Assembly: GCA_963609805.1 (NCBI GenBank)
Contig: CAVDLN010000094.1
Coordinates: forward strand, 1 to 6,947
Direction of reading: 5' to 3'
Length of the DNA stretch: 6,947 bases
Source: CAMEON01 sp963609805
Lineage (GTDB): Bacteria > Bacillota > Clostridia > Oscillospirales > CAG-272
Below are positions 1 through 6,152 of this stretch, piece after piece; positions within the stretch are counted from its first letter, which is position 1; each line of letters starts with the position of its first letter. The position numbers were made by a program, and so were the translations under genes. The notes under the pieces were generated by a model. It ran no database searches, was not told the DNA's origin, and saw only the letters and a list, made by a program, of their open reading frames with translations.

Positions 1-565
1 GTTTTTGGTATACGTGGGGAACCCTCGGGTTTATGTGAAGCTTCTGCGCAGAGGAGCCGATCACCGAAAAAAGAAAAGGCAGGCAGGTGCCTGTCCTCCG
101 CAGCGATTCAAGAAAGCCGTGCGCGCCCCTGCGTCCGGATATTATCCCGAAGGAATCCAAAAACACCGGGGATTTTTCTCGGTGTCTTGCGTGTGTCCTG
201 TATGCGGGATATTCACCAATAGTCGCAACTGCGGGGTGCGGTAGAAACATTCGGCCCATTACTTCGAATCTATATTGGAGACACCTGTACGGTCTGCTTT
301 ACGAAACCTTTACTATTGTATCACACATCCGTCACAAAAACAAGTGGCAATTCCAACAAGAAGTGCCGGCAGCATCCCTGTCCGAATGTGCAAGAATGAC
401 AACCCGTATTCCGAGTGGCATGTTTCCGATTCGGCCGGTTTTGACAATTCCGGCTTTTGAAATCTCCGAATCGCCCCTCCAATCTGTTGGCTGCGTGAAA
501 AGTGACAGTTTTTTTCGTGAATTATTGGTCATTATCCCAAAAATAAGCAAATTTACGAAAACGGG
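1..565. other. Non-coding or unassigned stretch upstream of the operon
   Basis: No gene can be supported here. Several frames stay open for 60-160 codons on both strands, but their translations are rich in Arg, Pro, Cys and Ser with no recognisable motif, and none has a convincing ribosome binding site. Two frames open at the left edge (stops near 222 and 244) could in principle be the tail of an upstream gene, but they read like chance frames. The stretch turns AT-rich from about 500 onward, as expected before a promoter. It holds an 8-base inverted repeat (427-434 with 466-473) and a hairpin around 163-185. I see no tRNA, rRNA or mobile element signature. Confidence 0.5.
159..185. other. 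Hairpin, possible weak terminator for leftward transcription
   Basis: ACACCG (163-168) pairs with CGGTGT (180-185). Read as + strand RNA the stem extends to nine pairs with two G-U pairs and a five-base loop, but no T-run follows. Read on the - strand it is a six-pair stem followed by five T residues, which resembles a weak intrinsic terminator, although no leftward gene is evident to its right. Its role is undecided. Confidence 0.25.
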
Positions 566-593
566 TTGTTTTTTTTGAAAAAAGTGTTATCAT
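566..593 (+). promoter_or_regulatory. Candidate sigma-A-type promoter of the ABC/DUF1854 operon
   Basis: A -10 like hexamer TATCAT (588-593, one mismatch to TATAAT) lies 16 bases after a poor -35 like hexamer TTGTTT (566-571). It sits in the most AT-rich part of the upstream region and on the correct side of the operon. Transcription would start near 600, giving a leader of about 80-90 bases. The -35 match is only three of six, so this is a best guess; TTGAAA at 575-580 has no -10 at a suitable distance. Confidence 0.4.
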
Positions 594-600
594 ACTTGCG

Positions 601-632
601 ATTCGTGAAGCAAAAATGCATGTTTCGCGGAT
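601..632 (+). other. Stem-loop at the predicted 5' end of the operon mRNA
   Basis: Bases 601-611 (ATTCGTGAAGC) pair with 622-632 (GTTTCGCGGAT) over eleven consecutive positions around a ten-base loop (612-621). Three of the pairs are G-U in the + strand RNA and would be A-C mismatches on the other strand, so the fold fits rightward transcription. The predicted transcription start (about 600) places this stem at the very 5' end of the message. Only four T residues follow it, so it is unlikely to be an efficient terminator. A 5' stabilising stem or a small regulatory leader are the likelier readings. Confidence 0.4.
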
Positions 633-674
633 TTTCAGGAAAGTAAATCCATCACGAGCGCCTTTGTATTAATG

Positions 675-685
675 AAAGGATGTGA
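675..685 (+). promoter_or_regulatory. Extended Shine-Dalgarno sequence of the first ABC gene
   Basis: AAAGGATGTGA matches the ideal complement of the 16S rRNA 3' end (AAAGGAGGTGA) at ten of eleven positions. The GTG at 682, the only conventional start in frame before the conserved N-terminus, lies inside this element. An ATA codon at 691 sits five bases after it, the normal start spacing. The site therefore argues against 682 as the true start. Confidence 0.7.
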
Positions 686-3018
686 TTCCCATACTACCGC
701 TCGACAAGCTGTCCGCCGGCGCGCAAGCCGTTCTGACAGCACATCAGGTCGATCCCGCCGGGCTTGACATGTGCCTGCGGCTGGATCTGGACATGAACGG
801 AGACTACGGTGAGGTTTGGCTGGCCTTCTCCCGCAAGGATGGGCAGCTTTACCGCGTCAGCGTCGGAAACCGGTCTTTTGAGTCCTGTCCGCTGGACTGC
901 CTCTCCGAAGCGTACATCGACAACTATGCCACTTCCAACCGTCTGCAGGCGCACCGCCATGCCCCGGATGACAAGCCTCCCGTACAAGGGGATATGACCG
1001 AAGAGCAGTTCCGTGACGCAACCCGCGCATGGGGACTGACAGGTACAACGGTCATTCTCGGGTACTGCACGAACACCTGCAAGCTGAAGCTGCTCGCCTT
1101 TACCACACTCTGGGAGAGACTCATGAAAGGCGAGAACATCACCGCCGATGACCAGATTTTCGAGCAGTTCAACCGGGTGTGCCCGAAGTGCGGACGCCCC
1201 TACACCGACCAGCAAAACAAGATCTGCGAGCATTGCATCAGCAAAAAAGGCGTAATGCAGCGGCTTCTCGGCTATTTTGGCTACTTCCGTCCGCAGCTTT
1301 TCATCATCGGCCTTTGTCTCCTGATAAACACCGCTATTTCCATCGCAACTCCCATCATCAGCGGACAGATTCTTTACGACCGCGTCATCGATGAGGCAGG
1401 CGATCTGCATGAGGAAAAATATGTAATCCTGTGGGTCGGCGTGCTTGTTGCTCTGGCAGTCGTCTCCATGGCAATCGGTATCGTGCAGAACCGTGTCAAC
1501 GCCTATATGTCCACCCGCGTGGTGCGCAACATGAAAAACGACATCTTCCGCGCCATGCAGCATCAGTCCCTTTCCTACTTCAATCAGAATCCGACGGGAC
1601 GTCTCATAAACCGCGTCAATTACGATGCGGAACGTGTCCGCAGCTTCTTCATCGACGGCGTACCCTATTTCATCATGCATGTTCTCTCCTATGTAGCGCT
1701 GTCCGTCGTGCTGTTCCGCATCAGCTGGCAGCTGACGCTGCTCCTGTTCATTCCCATCATCCCCGTCGTCCTGATGATCAAATTCGCAATTCCCAAGCTG
1801 ATTCGCGCATACTCCTCCCTGTGGCGTCGTTCCTCCTCCATGAACTCCATGATGAACGACTCACTGACCGGTATCCGCGTAGTCAAGGCGTTTGCAAAAG
1901 AGGACGCGGAAACACACCGTTTCTACGATTACTCCTCCCGCCTCTACAAAGCCAATCTGAGGGTCAATGCCGTCTCCCTGTGGATCTTCCCCGTCATTTC
2001 CATTCTCATCGGCGCCTCCTGCCATGCCATGTGGGGCCCCGGCGGCCTGATGGTCATGAGAGGACTGTTCGGGAAAACCATGACCTACGGTCAGCTGACC
2101 ACCTACATCGGATATACCGGACTGATTTTCTCGCCCCTGAGCTTCTTCACGAACTTCACAAACCAAGTAACGGATGTCATGAACTGCGCCGTGCGCATGT
2201 TTGAAGTCATGGATATGACGCCCGAGGTTGCGGAGGCTCCCAACCCGGTTCATCTCGACACTCTGCGCGGCGACATTGTGTTTGATCATGTAAGCTTTCA
2301 CTACAACCCCAACCGCCCAATTCTGAAAGACATCAGCTTCACCATTCATGAGGGAGACCACGTGGGGCTTGTCGGTCATACGGGGTCCGGAAAATCCACG
2401 ATTGCCAACCTGATTACCAGGATGTACGATGTGGTCAGCGGCAGCATAACGATCGACGGCGTCGATATAAAGCAGATGGAAATGTCGTCCCTGCGCCGCA
2501 ATGTTGCCATTGTCTCGCAGGAAGTGTACATCTTCCGCGGCACAATCGCGGATAATATCCGCTATGCCAAGCCGGAGGCCACTCTCGACGAGGTGGTTGC
2601 AGCCGCCAAGGCCGCCAATGCGCATGACTTCATCCTGCAGCTCCCCGAAGGGTACGAAACCAAAGTCGGTATCGGCAGCCGTTCGCTGTCCGGCGGAGAG
2701 CGGCAGCGCATTTCCATTGCGCGCGCCCTGCTGCTCAATCCGTCCCTGCTGATTCTGGATGAGGCAACCGCCGCCATGGATACCGAAACCGAGCGTTTGA
2801 TCTCCGAGGCCATCGACCGCGTGAGCGTCGGGAAAACAACCATATCCATAGCGCACCGGCTGTCCACACTCAAGAACTGCAACTATCTCATGGCAATTGA
2901 CAACGGCGAGCTTGCCGAAATGGGCACCGCCGAACAGCTCATGGAAAAGAAGGGCATTTACTACCGCCTCTGGACGCTGCAGAACGAACAGCTCCAGAAG
3001 GTCATGGAGGGCCGCTGA
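682..3018 (+). CDS. ABC exporter half-transporter with N-terminal zinc ribbon (DUF1854-associated)
   Basis: This is a half-size ABC exporter of the inner membrane that uses ATP to move an unknown substrate. Residues 1-160 form a soluble N-terminal domain related to that of the second ABC gene. A zinc ribbon follows (C167, C170, C182, C185). The membrane domain spans about 203-495 with six predicted helices. The ATPase domain shows A-loop Y541, Walker A 565-573 (GHTGSGKST), Q-loop Q613, signature LSGGERQ from 669, Walker B D693 with catalytic E694, and H-loop H725, so it should be active. At 778 residues it is about 180 longer than an ordinary exporter half because of the N-terminal extension. 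The start is uncertain: GTG 682 is inside the Shine-Dalgarno sequence, and ATA 691 would align the N-terminus with the second ABC protein. It is first in the operon, 27 bases before the DUF1854 gene. The family and fold are secure; the substrate is unknown. Confidence 0.95.
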   Translation: MIPILPLDKLSAGAQAVLTAHQVDPAGLDMCLRLDLDMNGDYGEVWLAFSRKDGQLYRVSVGNRSFESCPLDCLSEAYIDNYATSNRLQAHRHAPDDKPPVQGDMTEEQFRDATRAWGLTGTTVILGYCTNTCKLKLLAFTTLWERLMKGENITADDQIFEQFNRVCPKCGRPYTDQQNKICEHCISKKGVMQRLLGYFGYFRPQLFIIGLCLLINTAISIATPIISGQILYDRVIDEAGDLHEEKYVILWVGVLVALAVVSMAIGIVQNRVNAYMSTRVVRNMKNDIFRAMQHQSLSYFNQNPTGRLINRVNYDAERVRSFFIDGVPYFIMHVLSYVALSVVLFRISWQLTLLLFIPIIPVVLMIKFAIPKLIRAYSSLWRRSSSMNSMMNDSLTGIRVVKAFAKEDAETHRFYDYSSRLYKANLRVNAVSLWIFPVISILIGASCHAMWGPGGLMVMRGLFGKTMTYGQLTTYIGYTGLIFSPLSFFTNFTNQVTDVMNCAVRMFEVMDMTPEVAEAPNPVHLDTLRGDIVFDHVSFHYNPNRPILKDISFTIHEGDHVGLVGHTGSGKSTIANLITRMYDVVSGSITIDGVDIKQMEMSSLRRNVAIVSQEVYIFRGTIADNIRYAKPEATLDEVVAAAKAANAHDFILQLPEGYETKVGIGSRSLSGGERQRISIARALLLNPSLLILDEATAAMDTETERLISEAIDRVSVGKTTISIAHRLSTLKNCNYLMAIDNGELAEMGTAEQLMEKKGIYYRLWTLQNEQLQKVMEGR

Positions 3019-3033
3019 CGGCTCCGCACGAAA

Positions 3034-3039
3034 GGAAGG
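3034..3039 (+). promoter_or_regulatory. Ribosome binding site of the DUF1854 gene
   Basis: GGAAGG lies six bases before ATG 3046, inside the purine-rich run AAAGGAAGG. It supports this start and independent translation in the operon. Confidence 0.7.
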
Positions 3040-3045
3040 TATGTT

Positions 3046-3627
3046 ATGGCTGACGCACAACTGACTAAAACCGCTGCCCCCGACGATGAAAAAGACCTGT
3101 TCCAGCACCGCGTCTCGCTGGATCTGACGCCGGAAAACGCCGTTTTCACCCCCTCGGCAGGAAGTCTTATTTCCCTGACACTGACACAGCCGTCCGGCGA
3201 AACGGAATTCTTTGAGCGGATTGTCCCCGTCCGTGCTTTCCCCATCTCGTCTCCGGATGAATTCATCTCGATTCGGGAACCGGATACCCGCATGGGAGGA
3301 CGCGGCGATGAGCTGGGCATGATCCGGCGACTGTCCGATTTCCCCGCGGAAACCGTAGAAATGATCAATACCGAATTGAGCCGCCGTTACTTTACCCCCG
3401 CCATCACAAAGATTCACTCCTTTTCCGAAAAATTCGGCTACTGCTACTGGGATGTAACCACCAGCGCGGGAAGAATCGAATTCATCATGACCAATCCGTC
3501 CTCCAGCATCCGTACTTTGGAAGACGGGCGTGTATTCATGTACGACATCGACGGCAACTGCTTTACCATTGAGGATCCGACCAAGCTGGATAAGGCCAGC
3601 TACAAGAAGGTCGAAATATACCTCTGA
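3046..3627 (+). CDS. DUF1854 family protein
   Basis: This is a small soluble protein of 193 residues with no signal peptide or membrane segment. Features that I associate with the DUF1854 family are the 'VRAFPISSPDEFISI' stretch (62-76), 'ELGMI' (89-93) followed by an alternating helical segment, 'RRYFTPAITKI' (113-123), 'FGYCYWDVTTSAGRIEF' (130-146) and the C-terminal 'YDIDGNCFTIED' (166-177) before 'LD'. The function of the family is not established. It is usually encoded beside ABC transporters of the type found on both sides here, and from memory the family carries the label 'cyanophycin metabolism-associated' from its neighbourhood in proteobacteria. The conserved gene order suggests a cytosolic partner or regulator of the transporter, but that is inference. 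The first 25 or so residues look disordered. The segment at 78-88 (rich in Gly and Arg) before ELGMI appears longer than usual. Stop to next start is 18 bases. Confidence 0.88.
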   Translation: MADAQLTKTAAPDDEKDLFQHRVSLDLTPENAVFTPSAGSLISLTLTQPSGETEFFERIVPVRAFPISSPDEFISIREPDTRMGGRGDELGMIRRLSDFPAETVEMINTELSRRYFTPAITKIHSFSEKFGYCYWDVTTSAGRIEFIMTNPSSSIRTLEDGRVFMYDIDGNCFTIEDPTKLDKASYKKVEIYL

Positions 3628-3630
3628 CGC

Positions 3631-3636
3631 AGGAGG
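3631..3636 (+). promoter_or_regulatory. Ribosome binding site of the second ABC gene
   Basis: A perfect AGGAGG lies nine bases before ATG 3646. A nearer ATG at 3639 is out of frame and too close to be used, so the site supports 3646. Confidence 0.75.
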
Positions 3637-3645
3637 AATGCCGAT

Positions 3646-5865
3646 ATGAAACTGCTGTTTGACCTGTCCGCCGCCGATTCCGCCGTACTGGAAGCGGAAC
3701 GCGGACCGGACGAGCGGATTATGTACTGTCTGCCGTTCGACTGCGAATTTGAGCGGCGTGTGGACGGGCGTATGGTCTTCACCAACCGATATATCTACAA
3801 GATCAACGAGGGAAAGCTGGAAGCCAAGTGGGACTTCTCGCATCTTTCGGATTTCTCCGTTGAAATGCTGTACGGTTGCTGCGCCTTTTTTGCCAAGGTT
3901 GACGGGGTAAGCACCCGCCTGTGCCGCTTTGTCAGCGGGCGGAATATGCCGCGCTACGCGATCATGGTAGACGCGTGTGAGTCCATTGCGTCGGGAAATA
4001 CGGAAAAGGTGTTTGTAAGCAACGAGCCGGAACGCTACTGCCAAAAATGCGGACGTCCCTTCGTCATGCACACCCATATCTGTCCTTTCTGCCAGAGCAA
4101 AAAGGAAACCTATATGCGTCTGTGGGGCATGACCAAGGGGCTGCGCCTCATGATGCTGTTCCCCCTGCTGACCGCCGTGCTGGCTATGGGCATTCAGTAC
4201 ATCGTGCCCGTTCTCCAAAAAACGCTTATCAACGACTATATACTTAACGCAAGCGTAACCTCGCAGCCCTCGTGGGAACTCCACCTGTGGCTGATTGTGG
4301 GCGCCATTGTCAGCTTCGACATTCTCCACAAGGTTCTCGGCATAATACAGAGCCGCATTGCCGCAATTTCCGGCAACCGCTTCACTCGGTTTCTGAGAAC
4401 ACTTCTGTTTGAGAAAATTCAGATGCTGTCCATGTCCTCTGTCCAGAAAAAATCCACCGGCGACCTCATGGGGCGCATCAACAACGATGTGTCGGTGGTG
4501 CAGAATTTCATGACCAACCTTCTCCCGACCTATTTCGGGCAGCTTATCTCCTTCGTGCTGGGACTTATCCTCGTCCTCGGTATGGATATTTCCCTCGGCA
4601 CGCATATGAGCCTCTTCATCTTTGTGCCGATTCCCTTCGTTGTGGTGTTCATCTTCTTTTTCCGGCACCTGATGAACCGGCTGAATATCAAGGGCTGGCA
4701 GAAAGGCCGCAACACCAACCAGACGCTGCAGGACATTCTGAGCGGTATCCGGGTGGTCAAATCCTACGGTCGTGAGGAAGCGGCCATTGAGGAATTCAGA
4801 GACTGCACCAACCAACAGGCACACCAGGACGAGAAAAACGCCAAGCTTTTCGATACCGTCTTCCCGCTTTTGGGATTTGCCCTGCGCTTCGGATCCTACC
4901 TCATCATGTGGTTCGGAAACCTGATGCTGTTTCGCGGCGTCCTCGGCGTCGGTGAGCTGAATCAGTTCAACACGTACGCCACCATCCTGTATTCCCCGCT
5001 GCTTCAGATCACGCAAATACCGCGCAACATATCCGCCTTTACGACCTCCTTCGGCAAAATCATGGAGATTCTGGAGGAAGAGCCGGAAGTCGCGGATGTT
5101 GCAAAGCCGCAGCATTTCCGCTTCCGGGGAGATGTCAATGTCCGGCACGTAACCTTCGGCTATGAGGCAAGCAACCCTGTCCTGAAAGATGTCAGCGTAA
5201 GCGTCAAGCATGGTGAAATGATCGGTATTGTGGGTCATTCCGGATGCGGAAAATCCACCCTCATCAACCTCATCATGCGTATGTATGACCCGACGGAGGG
5301 CTCCATTGAAATCGACGGTGTGAACATCCGCGAAATCAGCCAGCAGTCGCTTCGCTCACAGATGGGCGTCGTGCTGCAGGAGACGCATCTGTTCTCCGGT
5401 TCCATCCGCGACAACATCCGCTATGCAATGCCCTACGCAACCGATGATGAGGTTGTTCGGGCGGCACGCGCCGCCAACGCGCATGATTTCATTATGAATC
5501 TGCCGCAGGGTTACAACACCATCGTAGGAGAAAAAGGATATTCGCTCTCCGGAGGAGAACGCCAGCGCATCGCCATCGCGCGGGCGCTGATCCACAATCC
5601 GCCTATCCTGATTTTGGATGAGGCAACCGCGGCGCTGGACACCGAAACCGAAAAGCTGATTCAGGATGCCATTGACAAGATGACCGAGAACCGCACAACA
5701 TTCGCCATCGCGCACCGCCTCTCTACCCTGCGCAATGCGGACAAGATACTTGTCATTGACCACGGACGCGTAGCCGAGTTCGGAACGCATCTGGAACTGC
5801 TGAATCAGCGCGGAATCTACTACAAGCTGGTCATGGCGCAGACCCGTGCGGCATTGGAAAAATAA
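3646..5865 (+). CDS. ABC exporter half-transporter with N-terminal PH-like domain and zinc ribbon
   Basis: This is the second half-size ABC exporter of the operon, 739 residues, and a paralogue of the first. Residues 1-120 form a soluble domain with a strand-rich pattern ('RMVFTNRYIYKINEGKL', 42-58) reminiscent of bacterial PH-like domains. A zinc ribbon follows (C132, C135, C146, C149; CGRP motif as in the first protein). The membrane domain covers about 166-465 with six predicted helices and the usual coupling segment 'SGIRVVKSYGREEA' (366-379). The ATPase domain has A-loop Y506, Walker A 530-538 (GHSGCGKST), Q578, signature LSGGERQ from 634, Walker B D658 with catalytic E659, D-loop 'AALD' and H690. 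All catalytic residues are present. The most likely assembly is a heterodimer with the first ABC protein, since both are made from one operon; two homodimers are possible. Substrate and direction are inferred only from the exporter fold. Confidence 0.96.
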   Translation: MKLLFDLSAADSAVLEAERGPDERIMYCLPFDCEFERRVDGRMVFTNRYIYKINEGKLEAKWDFSHLSDFSVEMLYGCCAFFAKVDGVSTRLCRFVSGRNMPRYAIMVDACESIASGNTEKVFVSNEPERYCQKCGRPFVMHTHICPFCQSKKETYMRLWGMTKGLRLMMLFPLLTAVLAMGIQYIVPVLQKTLINDYILNASVTSQPSWELHLWLIVGAIVSFDILHKVLGIIQSRIAAISGNRFTRFLRTLLFEKIQMLSMSSVQKKSTGDLMGRINNDVSVVQNFMTNLLPTYFGQLISFVLGLILVLGMDISLGTHMSLFIFVPIPFVVVFIFFFRHLMNRLNIKGWQKGRNTNQTLQDILSGIRVVKSYGREEAAIEEFRDCTNQQAHQDEKNAKLFDTVFPLLGFALRFGSYLIMWFGNLMLFRGVLGVGELNQFNTYATILYSPLLQITQIPRNISAFTTSFGKIMEILEEEPEVADVAKPQHFRFRGDVNVRHVTFGYEASNPVLKDVSVSVKHGEMIGIVGHSGCGKSTLINLIMRMYDPTEGSIEIDGVNIREISQQSLRSQMGVVLQETHLFSGSIRDNIRYAMPYATDDEVVRAARAANAHDFIMNLPQGYNTIVGEKGYSLSGGERQRIAIARALIHNPPILILDEATAALDTETEKLIQDAIDKMTENRTTFAIAHRLSTLRNADKILVIDHGRVAEFGTHLELLNQRGIYYKLVMAQTRAALEK

Positions 5866-5888
5866 TCCTTTCCGTTCTCCTTTTCTCC

Positions 5889-5924
5889 GCGTGCACGGCT
5901 GCCCACGATGACGGTCATGCACGC
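5889..5924 (+). other. Hairpin downstream of the second ABC gene
   Basis: GCGTGCA (5889-5895) and TGCACGC (5918-5924) are a perfect seven-base inverted repeat around a 22-base loop, 23 bases after the ABC stop codon. No T-run follows, so it is not a normal intrinsic terminator. It could stabilise the 3' end of the operon message or begin the structured spacer ahead of pnuC. Confidence 0.4.
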
Positions 5925-5951
5925 CCATATCTATTGATATTCTCCAGAATA

Positions 5952-6132
5952 CCGGGAAAGCACCGTATCACAGCAGGATGAACGGTGCCTCTCCCGGACA
6001 TACTGCCACCGGGCAGTGTGGCGTCGTGCTTTCACAGAGAATGTGAGAGTATAAAACGCCCGCGCCTCCATCGTTAGGTCGTCGGTTCCCCTGTGAAACC
6101 GGGTAGATGGAGGGACGGGCGTTATTTTTATT
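5952..6132 (+). promoter_or_regulatory. Structured leader candidate upstream of pnuC
   Basis: Four hairpins lie almost end to end. P1 pairs CCGGGA (5952-5957) with TCCCGG (5992-5997), and within it GCACCGT (5960-5966) with ACGGTGC (5982-5988), leaving a 15-base loop. P2 is 5999-6007 with 6012-6020 around ACCG. P3 is CTTTCACA (6029-6036) with TGTGAGAG (6042-6049) around GAGAA. P4 is the terminator-like stem described separately. G-U pairs in P2 and P3 fit + strand RNA. The arrangement, folded domain then terminator then gene, is typical of riboswitches and attenuators. It does not match the consensus of any riboswitch class I can recall, including NAD+, TPP, FMN, cobalamin and preQ1. No clear promoter is visible before it, so it could also be the 3' end of the ABC operon. 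Confidence 0.45.
6055..6132 (+). terminator. Intrinsic terminator or attenuator just upstream of pnuC
   Basis: AACGCCCG (6055-6062) pairs with CGGGCGTT (6116-6123). After a two-by-two internal loop, CCTCCATC (6065-6072) pairs with GATGGAGG (6106-6113). A small hairpin CGGTT/AACCG (6083-6087, 6097-6101) lies in the apical loop. The tract TTATTTTTATT (6122-6132) follows at once. Sixteen GC-rich pairs plus a T-rich tail make a strong terminator. It ends only about 20 bases before ATG 6153 and 190 bases after the ABC stop, so it may gate pnuC expression rather than simply end the ABC operon. The stem could also act in the opposite direction, where four T residues follow. Confidence 0.75.
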
Positions 6133-6137
6133 GAGCG

Positions 6138-6152
6138 AAAGGCGAATCCTTT
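6138..6152 (+). promoter_or_regulatory. Shine-Dalgarno of pnuC within a small hairpin
   Basis: AAAGG (6138-6142), the only plausible ribosome binding site for ATG 6153, is perfectly complementary to CCTTT (6148-6152), which abuts the start codon. The loop between them is five bases (CGAAT). Pairing would cover the site. The stem is short, so it may only tune translation. Confidence 0.45.

Noticed and set aside
1..250. Frame on the - strand open from an ATG at 248-250 to the left edge
   Set aside because: There is no ribosome binding site and the Arg/Pro/Phe-rich translation does not look like a protein. It could only be judged with sequence to the left.
441..446. Perfect TTGACA -35 box
   Set aside because: No acceptable -10 hexamer lies 16-18 bases downstream (the sequence there is CTCCGA).
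332..550. Open frame of 72 codons on the - strand, TTG start
   Set aside because: It has a TTG start without a Shine-Dalgarno sequence and no recognisable protein features.
87..578. Open frame of 163 codons on the + strand in the upstream region
   Set aside because: It has no ribosome binding site, its composition looks random, and it runs across the AT-rich promoter region.
694..1680. Open frame of 328 codons on the - strand inside the first ABC gene
   Set aside because: This is an antisense shadow of codon-biased coding sequence, with no family motif in its product.
1861..5238. Open frame of 1125 codons on the - strand across all three operon genes
   Set aside because: It is the antisense shadow of well-supported + strand genes. 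Its translation is rich in His, Gly, Asp and Gln with no domain pattern, and it crosses two intergenic gaps that carry ribosome binding sites for the other strand.
6027..6055. TATAAA at 6050-6055 as a -10 box for pnuC
   Set aside because: The hexamer 17 bases upstream is TGCTTT, a poor -35, and the TATAAA overlaps the base of the terminator stem.
5866..6152. Known riboswitch (TPP, FMN, cobalamin, preQ1, THF, NAD+) or T-box before pnuC
   Set aside because: I could not find the conserved core sequences I remember for these classes, so no class is assigned.
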